Shown here one piece after another: positions 1 to 6,458 of a stretch of DNA of 7,309 bases. The stretch is from Methylacidiphilum caldifontis. Its GTDB lineage: Bacteria; Verrucomicrobiota; Verrucomicrobiia; Methylacidiphilales; CAMAQI01. Where the stretch lies: contig CAMAQI010000119.1 in assembly GCA_945860255.1 (NCBI GenBank), forward strand, positions 1 through 7,309, read 5' to 3'. Under the pieces are notes generated by a model that was not told the DNA's origin, did not search any database, and saw nothing but the letters and a program-made list of their open reading frames with translations. Position 1 is the stretch's first letter; the number at the start of each line of letters is the position of its first letter. The translations under genes were made by a program, and so were the position numbers.

Positions 1-1
1 C

Positions 2-1354
2 ACCCCCCCCCCACAGACGGAACCTTTAATGAGTTCTTCTCCAGCTTTTGATTCTGAGGCATTTCTTAATAAAGAGATTCTGCCTCGTGAAGTGGAGCTC
101 CAAAAAGCGATTCAAAATGTCCAAAATAATGCAAACTACGGATGGATCATTCTTGCCGGAGCATTGGTCTTTTTCATGCAAGGAGGATTTGCGATGCTGG
201 AGCTTGGATTTTCCCGTTCTAAAAATGTGATTAATATTATCATGAAAAATCTTATCGATTTCTGCACAGGATCGATGGCCTATCTTTTTTTAGGATTTGG
301 TCTGATGTTTGGGATTAGCTATAATGGCCTCATCGGAACCTCCGATTTCTGGCTCTCCTCTTATCCAGCGAACAGCCCCCTTTGGGTCTTCTGGATGTTC
401 CAAGTCGTTTTTGCAGGAACAGCCGCCACGATTGCCTCAGGAGCAATGGCGGAGAGAACTAAATTTAACGGCTATCTGATCTATACTGTGATCATTAGTG
501 GATTAATCTATCCGATTTTAGGGCATTGGGCTTGGGGGGGAGCCGCCGGAGCCTTTGGCGGAACCGGAACCGCGCAAGGGTGGCTTGTCGCTATTGGATT
601 TATTGATTTTGCTGGTTCCACCGTTGTTCATGCCATCGGAGGCGCTTGTGCGCTTGCCGGAATTATTGTCGTCGGCGCTAGACTGAATCGCTTTACCCCA
701 GAGGGTCGTCCCCGATTGATCGCAGGCCATAATATTCCTCTTGCTGCACTCGGAACATTTATGCTCTGGTTTAGTTGGTACGGATTTAATGCCGGATCGA
801 CTCTTGCCACAATTCCAGAGATCGGAAGAATTGCCGTCAACACCACTATTTCTGCTTGTGCAGGCTCAACCGCAGCGATGATTTTGATCTGGCTGATCGA
901 TCATCGTCCAGATGCAACGATGAGTTTAAATGGGGCACTCGCGGGACTCGTCGCGATTACGGCCGGTTGTGCCAATGTCACCCCCGTAAGTGCCACACTG
1001 ATCGGAGTCGTTTCGGGGGTTCTCATGGTTCTTGCCACCATCCTACTCGAAAAAGTGCAGCTCGATGATGTTGTTGGAGCCGTTCCGGTTCATCTTGTGA
1101 ATGGAATCTGGGGAACGATTGCCGTTGGGATTTTCCATGAATCTGGATTTGATCTCAAAAGACTCGGAATCCAAACTCTCGGAACCTTAACGATCGCCTT
1201 CAGCGCCTTTACCTTTTCCTATCTCCTTTTTAAAATAATCGATATCACGGTTGGTCTTCGCGCTACTGATCAAGAGCAAGAGAATGGACTCGATTTTCAT
1301 GAACATGGGGCGACTGCCTACCCTGACTTTAAAACGAATGATCAACGTCTCTAA
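2..1354 (+). CDS. amt: Ammonium transporter (Amt/AmtB family), probably 5'-partial
   Basis: Trimeric inner-membrane channel that takes up ammonium/ammonia and is normally gated by the PII protein GlnK. Counting from the ATG at 29 (441 residues, the normal family length), about 11 membrane segments run from residue 38 to 406. Family hallmarks are present: the Phe-gate region FQVVFAG (F124, F128), HWAWG at 166-170, the signature DFAGSTVVH with D193 and first pore histidine H201, WYGFNAGS at 250-257, and second pore histidine H355 in VPVHLVNG. The cytoplasmic tail GLRATDQEQENGLDFHEHG (409-427) is the conserved GlnK-contact region. The longer loop between HWAWG and DFAG is as in plant and archaeal AMT1-type proteins. 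The frame has no stop upstream of 29 and reads TPPPQTEPL to the window edge. Many bacterial homologues carry a signal peptide there, so I extend the gene to the edge. The ATG at 29, with only a weak GGA seven bases upstream, remains possible. No glnK is visible; it could lie upstream. Confidence 0.95.
   Translation, partial: TPPPQTEPLMSSSPAFDSEAFLNKEILPREVELQKAIQNVQNNANYGWIILAGALVFFMQGGFAMLELGFSRSKNVINIIMKNLIDFCTGSMAYLFLGFGLMFGISYNGLIGTSDFWLSSYPANSPLWVFWMFQVVFAGTAATIASGAMAERTKFNGYLIYTVIISGLIYPILGHWAWGGAAGAFGGTGTAQGWLVAIGFIDFAGSTVVHAIGGACALAGIIVVGARLNRFTPEGRPRLIAGHNIPLAALGTFMLWFSWYGFNAGSTLATIPEIGRIAVNTTISACAGSTAAMILIWLIDHRPDATMSLNGALAGLVAITAGCANVTPVSATLIGVVSGVLMVLATILLEKVQLDDVVGAVPVHLVNGIWGTIAVGIFHESGFDLKRLGIQTLGTLTIAFSAFTFSYLLFKIIDITVGLRATDQEQENGLDFHEHGATAYPDFKTNDQRL
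3..12. repeat. Ten-base poly-C tract at the amt 5' end
   Basis: Ten consecutive C residues lie in frame with amt, encoding a Pro-Pro-Pro stretch if translation starts upstream. Tracts of this length are slippage-prone in bacteria. The tract also sits at the very edge of the window, where an assembly break or a homopolymer error is equally plausible. Confidence 0.75.
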
Positions 1355-1390
1355 TATTTTTAGTCGTCAAAAGAGATTTCTCTTCGCATA

Positions 1391-1399
1391 AAGAAAGGA
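1391..1399 (+). promoter_or_regulatory. Purine-rich ribosome-binding site with unusually short spacing
   Basis: AAGAAAGGA directly abuts the ATG at 1400, leaving no gap between AAGGA and the start codon, where 5-9 nt is usual. No later ATG, GTG or TTG in the first 20 codons would preserve the N-terminal membrane anchor, so I keep 1400 as the start. Initiation may be weak or may depend on coupling to amt, which ends 45 nt upstream. Confidence 0.45.
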
Positions 1400-2026
1400 A
1401 TGTTTCGCTGGCTCTCTATTTTTTTAGTAATCACCACTCCTATCTCCGTCGCCCTTTGGTGGTGGAGTAAGACGACGACATTTGAATGTCAATATGATTG
1501 GCTAATTCGTCCGATCGCCGAAGTAAATAAAATCGACCCTTTACTGATTCGCGCTGTGATATGGCGTGAAAGTCGATTTAAACCCAACTGCAAAGGCAAA
1601 GATGGTGAAAGGGGACTGATGCAAATCATGGAAATCTCTGCGCAAGATTGGGTGATTCGCGAAAAAGTAAAGGATTTTGACCCTGAAACTCTTTTTGACC
1701 CACAAACCAATATTCAAGTAGGCACTTGGTACCTGAGTCGATCGATCCGGCGCTGGCCTGAAACCGATAATCCTTATGTCTTTGGGCTTGCTGAATACAA
1801 TGCGGGGAGAAGCAATGCTCTTCGCTGGGTCGATCCAGATCATCCTTTAGACTCACAGGCCTTTCTCAAACGAATCGATTATCCAACAACCTTTCGTTAT
1901 ATTCAGGTGGTTCTCAAAAAACACCAACAATACAAAAAAGGATATATTCAACCCCCTTGGATCACCCTTTGGAACGATTGGCAACCCAAAGCCTTCAGAC
2001 GTCTCGGGCTTGAACGATCAAACTAG
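1400..2026 (+). CDS. Membrane-anchored lytic transglycosylase, SLT domain (GH23)
   Basis: Cleaves the MurNAc-GlcNAc bond of peptidoglycan with formation of 1,6-anhydroMurNAc, acting on the periplasmic side of the inner membrane. The 208-residue protein starts with a hydrophobic anchor (residues 4-22, ending in WWW) and has no lipobox. A single SLT/GH23 domain follows (about 33-175) with the family motifs in order: WRESRF with catalytic Glu57, GLMQI at 72-76, AEYNAG at 131-136, and a late Tyr (Y167) in the position of the conserved aromatic. C30 and C64 are the only cysteines and could form a disulfide. Size and architecture resemble MltE or the catalytic domain of Slt70, with no added LysM or SPOR domain. 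The gene lies 45 nt after amt in the same direction and may be read from the same transcript. No functional link to ammonium uptake is evident. The family call is firm; the specific subfamily is not. Confidence 0.92.
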   Translation: MFRWLSIFLVITTPISVALWWWSKTTTFECQYDWLIRPIAEVNKIDPLLIRAVIWRESRFKPNCKGKDGERGLMQIMEISAQDWVIREKVKDFDPETLFDPQTNIQVGTWYLSRSIRRWPETDNPYVFGLAEYNAGRSNALRWVDPDHPLDSQAFLKRIDYPTTFRYIQVVLKKHQQYKKGYIQPPWITLWNDWQPKAFRRLGLERSN

Positions 2027-2034
2027 ATTTTCAT

Positions 2035-2070
2035 TGAGGAGATAACCTCGGATTCGGTCTTTGACCGATT
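2035..2070. terminator. Candidate hairpin between convergent genes
   Basis: The 49-nt gap between the two convergent stop codons contains a 6-bp stem TCGGTC-TTT-GACCGA (2054-2068), preceded by a smaller GAGG/CCTC stem (2036-2039 with 2046-2049). On the + strand the hairpin is followed only by TTTATGATT, and on the - strand by no T-run. It is therefore a weak intrinsic terminator at best, suggested mainly by its position. Confidence 0.35.
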
Positions 2071-2075
2071 TATGA

Positions 2076-3947
2076 TTACTGAGCGATTCTTTTTTCAAGT
2101 TGAGGATCTTTAGGGATCCCCATTTCCAAAGCCTTTTTATAATGCTTACGAGAAAGCTCTTTTGAAGGAGGATTCTGGGTCGCATAGATCACGGCTAAAT
2201 TAAAATGGGCATCGCCATAAGTCGGATCGAGTTCGATGGCCTTTCGGAACTCCTGTTCCGCGGCCTCTTGCCATCCTTTTTGAGAGCAAGCAATTCCTAA
2301 GAAGTTACGACTGCGTGCATCATTCGGTTCTAATGTCGTCGCCTTCGTCAAAACTTGCACCGCATCGTCAAAACGATTCATTTGATAATAAACAATTCCT
2401 AGTGAGGAGTGAGAAAAATAATCGTTTGGATTCAGTTTGATCGCTTGCTTCAGGGCCTCTTCTGCGCCTGGAAGATCTTGCATCTGAAAACGAGTCACTC
2501 CGAGGTTTGACCAAGCATACAAACTTTCAGGATATTTATCGGCCATCTCTTTGTATTTTTCAGCCGCTTCGGCAAAACGTCTGCGTGCAAAAAGATCACT
2601 GGCCTCTTGAGCAATCGGACGAACCTCTTCGGGAACCACCGCCTTGGTTCGATAATCATAACTATTTCCAGCCTCTTCAATGGAACTCGTTTGACTCGTC
2701 TTTGAAGTCGGTACCGTTGTCCCTTGATCGATCATGGGCTGAGCGTTGGAATCATGTTCTGCGGAATGAGAATTACGTTGGAGAGGGGCCTTGAATCCTT
2801 GATCTGGTGATAGGACATCCACATTCATCGGCGTGTGCAACATCGACAGCTCATCAGCACTCAAAACGACTAAAGGAGAGCTGAGCAGATCGATTTGCTG
2901 ACGAAGTACCTCAGATTTTACCTTCAAGTTGAGCAACTCCTCGAGCGCGAGGCGTTTCGCCGAGTCACGACGTGCTTGCTCTTGAAGTTGGCGATTAATG
3001 ATATTTTTAAGAATCTCATTTTCTTGACGAAGTTGATCTTCATTCTTTCCAGATCCCCCATCCGCTAACTGACGTTGAGCTGTTTCGAGTTGATTCTTTA
3101 AATCGGTTGTTGTTTGACGGTAAGATTGATTCTCTCGTTCTAAGAGTGAAAGTTGATCTTGAACTTTTTTCAATTGTGTCTGGAGATTCGCAACATTCAC
3201 ATCAGTGGAACCACCGGAACGAAGCATCTTCATCGATTCCTCGGCATTGGCGAGTTGCTCCTTCAGACTATTATTATCCTTTAACAGTTGTGCCACTCGT
3301 GAATCGACAGTTCCCGATTTCACTGAGGCAAGTTCTTTCTCGGTACTTTCAAGACGTGTGCGAACTCGATTCGTTTCTTCAAGCGACTCTAAATATTTTT
3401 GTTTGAAATCGTTAACCTCTTTTTCAAGGATTACAATTCGTGCCTTTAAAACGGTGGTTTCATCCATGTTTCCCGGTGGCTTGGAGGGATCGATCTGCGA
3501 AACTTGTGTCTGTACTGAGGAGACTTCAGCAACGGGATTGGGAACAACAGGAAGGGGGGCTGCAATCACAGGGGCGACAGGGGCTCTGTTTGGAGGAGGA
3601 AGAATCGGAGTTGTCTGAGCGCCAATGGGATTCGGTTTTTGCGGAGCCGTCTCTGGTTTAGCGACCATCTGTAAATTACTCGACCCCAAATTGGCTAACT
3701 TATCACGGACATACTTTAGCCGGAAATTCACAATCACAGGCTCCCATTGAGAATTGCTCTCTTTTAGGGATTTAAGTCGTTTTTCTACCTCTTGATAACG
3801 CGTAATCGCACTATTTTTTTGAGCCGATTTCTCTAAATTTTCTGCCTCTTGAAGTAAAAAGTAAATCTGCAAAAATTGATCTTGTGGGGTCGGTGCTGCC
3901 TTCGCAAACACGATAAATGCCACAAATAGAGCGACTAATCGGATCAT
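2076..3947 (-). CDS. Exported coiled-coil and tetratricopeptide-repeat protein, function unknown
   Basis: The 623-residue product begins with a clear signal peptide (h-region about 4-14, likely cleavage after AKA at 15-17). A helical region follows (about 22-88), containing IYFLLQEAENLEKSAQ and WEPVIVNFRLKYVRDKL. Next come a proline/alanine-rich linker (about 97-158), long heptad-rich coiled coils (about 162-295 and 303-355), a low-complexity Ser/Thr/Gln segment (about 385-435), and C-terminal TPRs. The TPRs occupy about 443-612, with NP, EP and DP turns at 506, 540 and 574 spaced exactly 34 residues. I expect a periplasmic or envelope-associated protein-interaction scaffold. There is no catalytic motif. 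The ATG at 3947 gives a textbook signal peptide and has AGGG five bases upstream. In-frame alternatives are ATG 3965 and TTG 4004; the latter has AGGAG nine bases upstream but overlaps a likely -35 box. I recall similar proteins from Verrucomicrobiota, where the role is uncharacterised. Confidence 0.88.
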   Translation of the reverse strand: MIRLVALFVAFIVFAKAAPTPQDQFLQIYFLLQEAENLEKSAQKNSAITRYQEVEKRLKSLKESNSQWEPVIVNFRLKYVRDKLANLGSSNLQMVAKPETAPQKPNPIGAQTTPILPPPNRAPVAPVIAAPLPVVPNPVAEVSSVQTQVSQIDPSKPPGNMDETTVLKARIVILEKEVNDFKQKYLESLEETNRVRTRLESTEKELASVKSGTVDSRVAQLLKDNNSLKEQLANAEESMKMLRSGGSTDVNVANLQTQLKKVQDQLSLLERENQSYRQTTTDLKNQLETAQRQLADGGSGKNEDQLRQENEILKNIINRQLQEQARRDSAKRLALEELLNLKVKSEVLRQQIDLLSSPLVVLSADELSMLHTPMNVDVLSPDQGFKAPLQRNSHSAEHDSNAQPMIDQGTTVPTSKTSQTSSIEEAGNSYDYRTKAVVPEEVRPIAQEASDLFARRRFAEAAEKYKEMADKYPESLYAWSNLGVTRFQMQDLPGAEEALKQAIKLNPNDYFSHSSLGIVYYQMNRFDDAVQVLTKATTLEPNDARSRNFLGIACSQKGWQEAAEQEFRKAIELDPTYGDAHFNLAVIYATQNPPSKELSRKHYKKALEMGIPKDPQLEKRIAQ

Positions 3948-3955
3948 CTTACCCT

Positions 3956-3971
3956 GGAAATACATGTATCC
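3956..3971. repeat. Palindrome ATACATGTAT at the predicted transcription start
   Basis: A perfect 10-bp palindrome (3960-3969) is flanked by GGA and CC that partly extend the symmetry. It sits between the proposed -10 box and the ATG at 3947, over the predicted +1 site, where a repressor dimer could bind. An operator role is inference; a chance palindrome of this length is not rare. Confidence 0.35.
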
Positions 3972-3975
3972 GCTT

Positions 3976-4004
3976 ATTTGACGGTTTTGCCCGTAAAAAG
4001 TCAA
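3976..4004 (-). promoter_or_regulatory. Candidate sigma-70-type promoter of the TPR gene
   Basis: Read on the - strand, TTGACT (4004-3999, five of six matches to TTGACA) is followed after exactly 17 nt by TCAAAT (3981-3976, four of six matches to TATAAT). This predicts a start near 3969 and a leader of about 22 nt to the ATG at 3947. The 141-nt gap to gpmI (3948-4088) otherwise holds a GGAG-AAAA-CTCC mini-hairpin just upstream of the -35 (4006-4017) and an A8 tract at 4080-4087. I see no gene or RNA in it. Confidence 0.5.
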
Positions 4005-4088
4005 TGGAGAAAACTCCTATTAAGTGCTTTTTTTACGAAACATCGATATTGATCGTTGATTCATTTCGAAGAAATAATGAAAAAAAAC

Positions 4089-5636
4089 TTATTTGGGTGA
4101 CAAAAGAGTGGAACCGGTCATTTCAATCGGCTTCTTTAGACCCAGTAGATCGATTAAAGTTGGAGCAACATCGGCTAGAATCCCCGATCTCAATCGTTTT
4201 TGATCAGAATCAGATCCGACGTAGATGAGTTGAACTAAATTCGTCGTATGTGCCGTATACGGCGAGCCATCTTCGGCAATCATTCGATCACAATTTCCAT
4301 GATCGGCAGTCACCAGAGCACAGCCCCCTAACTCAAGAATCGTCTCGATTACTCGCTTGAGACAGGCATCCACCGTTTCAACCGCTTTGATGGCCGCAGG
4401 AATACTTCCGGTATGACCCACCATGTCCGGATTCGCATAATTTAAAATAAGCAGATCGTAATGCTTGGATTTTAAGCTCGAAATAACCAAGTCGGTTAAT
4501 TCTTTAGCACTCATTTCTGGCTGAAGATCATACGTAGCCACTTTCGGTGAAGAAACCATCTTTCGATCCTCTTGCAGGTACGGTTCCTCAACCCCACCAT
4601 TAAAAAAATAGGTCACATGAGGATACTTCTCCGTCTCCGCCATCCGAAGCTGTGTCATTCCAGCCGCTGAAACCACTTCTCCTAAAATATTCTTCATACT
4701 CTGAGGCAGATAAAGAGCCGGAACCCCATAATCAGACTGGTACTCTGTCATCGTCACCAAATTGACTTGAGGACGATAGGTCATGGGAAATCCAGAGAAA
4801 TCGCGATTCAAAACCGTCTCACATAACTGCCGCGTACGATCCGCCCTAAAATTGTAAAATAAAATTCCATCTCCCTCTTGAATCAAGGGCTTCTCGGTAG
4901 AGACAAAGGTCAATGGGGGAATAAATTCATCTGTTTTTTGATTTTGATACTGGGCCTCAAGAGCTTGAATCGGATCACTCTCCTTCTCCCCTTTTCCAAG
5001 AAAAAGGAGTTCATAGGCCTGCTGCGTTCTCTCCCATCGTTTATCCCGGTCCATGGCAAAATAACGTCCAATCATCGTGGCAATGGTTCCAATCCCGATC
5101 TCATGAATCGCTTTTTGTAATGTGGCGATATACTCCTTTCCTGCAGTCGGAGAGGTATCCCGTCCGTCCATAAAGGCATGAATGTAAACCTCTTTGATTC
5201 CAGCATTCTTTGAGGCTTTTAATAAAGCGATCAAGTGATCTAGGTGAGAGTGAACTCCACCATCTGAAAGCAATCCCCAGAGATGCAATCGCTTCCCCGA
5301 GATTTTGAGTTTCTCTAATAAAGCGGTTAAAACAGGGTTTGTAAAAAAATCCCCCTCCAAAATCGCTTTTTGAATACGCGTTAAATCTTGATAAACCACT
5401 CTCCCCGCTCCAAGATTGAGATGACCCACTTCACTATTCCCCATTTGTCCCACAGGGAGTCCAACATCTAACCCACTTGCACTTAGGGTCGATTGAGGAT
5501 AGGTCGCATACAAATGCTCGTGAAAAGGAAGTTTGGCTAAGAGAGGAACATTCCCCTCCTTTTGAGCAGCTGAAATTCCTTGGGGACTCAACCCCCAACC
5601 GTCGCGAATAATCAAAGCCACTGTTCCTTTTTTCAT
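4089..5636 (-). CDS. gpmI: 2,3-bisphosphoglycerate-independent phosphoglycerate mutase
   Basis: Interconverts 3- and 2-phosphoglycerate in glycolysis and gluconeogenesis using two Mn ions and a phosphoserine intermediate, in the cytoplasm. At 515 residues it has the normal family length, and all landmarks are present. They are metal ligand D12 in RDGWG, nucleophile S67 in GNSEVGH, H128 in GGVHSH, MDGRD at 156-160, R191, NFRADR at 262-267 (substrate arginines R264 and R267), K337 in EKYPHVTYFFNGG, NPDMVGHTG at 402-410 (D404, H408), ADHGN at 444-448 (D445, H446) and H463 in TAHTT. The phosphatase-like domain is split around the inserted phosphotransferase domain (about 79-313). The ATG at 5636 has a strong GGGG-type ribosome-binding site (AAAAGGGGAT, six bases away). 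It begins 23 nt after the yebC stop, so the two are probably co-transcribed. Minor departures are CD after ADHGN, where AE is commoner, and NL after AHTT, where NP is usual. Neither touches a catalytic residue. Confidence 0.98.
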   Translation of the reverse strand: MKKGTVALIIRDGWGLSPQGISAAQKEGNVPLLAKLPFHEHLYATYPQSTLSASGLDVGLPVGQMGNSEVGHLNLGAGRVVYQDLTRIQKAILEGDFFTNPVLTALLEKLKISGKRLHLWGLLSDGGVHSHLDHLIALLKASKNAGIKEVYIHAFMDGRDTSPTAGKEYIATLQKAIHEIGIGTIATMIGRYFAMDRDKRWERTQQAYELLFLGKGEKESDPIQALEAQYQNQKTDEFIPPLTFVSTEKPLIQEGDGILFYNFRADRTRQLCETVLNRDFSGFPMTYRPQVNLVTMTEYQSDYGVPALYLPQSMKNILGEVVSAAGMTQLRMAETEKYPHVTYFFNGGVEEPYLQEDRKMVSSPKVATYDLQPEMSAKELTDLVISSLKSKHYDLLILNYANPDMVGHTGSIPAAIKAVETVDACLKRVIETILELGGCALVTADHGNCDRMIAEDGSPYTAHTTNLVQLIYVGSDSDQKRLRSGILADVAPTLIDLLGLKKPIEMTGSTLLSPK

Positions 5637-5659
5637 CTTGATCCCCTTTTATCTCTTAA

Positions 5660-6391
5660 CTATTTAATTGCAGCCCAAATACGGTGAACGTCATCATGGT
5701 CATCGAGCGCTTGAAGAAACTCTCCCACCTCTGCCCGTTGCTCATCGTTAAGCTCAGGAAAATTTTTCGGGAGATAGCCCATCTCACTCGTCACTACTGT
5801 CCACGCATTAGCGGTGAGCCATTGTGAAACGCTGTGAATCGCCGTCCGTTCTGTAATAAACCGTGTTCCGGCGACCCCCTCAGGGATATCGTTATTTTGC
5901 TCGTGGGTAAGCTCCTCAACTTCATTCGCCCCTGCCTCAATCGCAGCGGCTTCACGATCGGCATTCGGATCGGAATGATAAGCCTCTACAAGACCGACAT
6001 GATCAAATAAAAACTTATTACTCCCTCCCGCTCCGAGTTGACCCTTTTTAAAAAGCACTCGAATCTCGGGAGCGGTTCGATTGTGATTATCGGTCATCGC
6101 CTCAACAATCACCGGAACCTTATGCGGGGTATACCCTTCGAAAGTCATCGTCTCAATCGTCAGCTTCTCCTCCCCTGTCCCTGATCCCTTTTTAATCGCT
6201 CGATCGATCACATCCTTCGTGATGCTCTCTTTTTTAGCTTTTTCGACGGCAGCAAACAACTGAGCGTTACAGCTCATATCGGCTCCACCATGACGCGCCG
6301 CCACCATAATTTCTCGAACAAATTTACCAGTCGTTTGCGATTTCTTTAACGAAGCGACTGCCCGTTTTGCATGTAACCATTGTCGTCCCAT
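5660..6391 (-). CDS. yebC: YebC/TACO1-family protein (ribosome-associated factor, formerly 'transcriptional regulator')
   Basis: YebC/TACO1 proteins were long annotated as DNA-binding transcriptional regulators. Work on bacterial YebC and mitochondrial TACO1 now points to relief of ribosome stalling at proline-rich stretches. The 243-residue protein shows the family core: GKFVREIMVAARHGG (22-36), AVEKAKKESITKDVIDRAIKKGSG (48-71), EGYTPHKVPVIVEAMTDNHNRT (85-106), GQLGAGGSNKFLFDHVG (117-133), and the end LDDHDDVHRIWAAIK. The N-terminus is MGRQWLHAKR in place of the usual MAGHSKWANIKHRK. I start at ATG 6391, which gives that conserved opening and has AGAAAG seven bases upstream. A TTG at 6418 would add nine residues without any ribosome-binding site. 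It lies 67 nt after fabB and 23 nt before gpmI. The polyproline segment in the nearby TPR protein fits the proposed substrate class, but that is only a coincidence-level link. Confidence 0.95.
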   Translation of the reverse strand: MGRQWLHAKRAVASLKKSQTTGKFVREIMVAARHGGADMSCNAQLFAAVEKAKKESITKDVIDRAIKKGSGTGEEKLTIETMTFEGYTPHKVPVIVEAMTDNHNRTAPEIRVLFKKGQLGAGGSNKFLFDHVGLVEAYHSDPNADREAAAIEAGANEVEELTHEQNNDIPEGVAGTRFITERTAIHSVSQWLTANAWTVVTSEMGYLPKNFPELNDEQRAEVGEFLQALDDHDDVHRIWAAIK

Positions 6392-6458
6392 ATCAATCTT
6401 TCTAGCGTCTTCCCTCAAATTCGCAAAGGAGAAATGCCGTAATCAAATGGAATCGTTG

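Noticed and set aside
166..620. Extra loop between HWAWG and DFAG in Amt as a novel insertion
   Set aside because: AMT1-type proteins from archaea, plants and many bacteria carry the same insertion relative to E. coli AmtB.
1323..1355. Promoter for the transglycosylase from CTGACT and TCTAAT at the end of amt
   Set aside because: Spacing is about 21 nt, too long for a sigma-70 promoter, and both boxes lie in conserved coding sequence.
1371..1384. Palindrome AAGAGA-TT-TCTCTT as terminator of amt
   Set aside because: The two-base loop is too tight, the stem is AT-rich and no T-run follows.
3205..3618. A 137-codon open frame on the + strand opposite the TPR gene
   Set aside because: It lies fully within the antisense of the coiled-coil region, has no ribosome-binding site, and its low-complexity product mirrors the proline-rich linker codons.
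4061..4088. Hairpin ATTTC-GAA-GAAAT next to an A8 tract as terminator of gpmI
   Set aside because: On the gpmI transcript the T-run precedes the AT-rich stem instead of following it, so it does not have intrinsic-terminator geometry.
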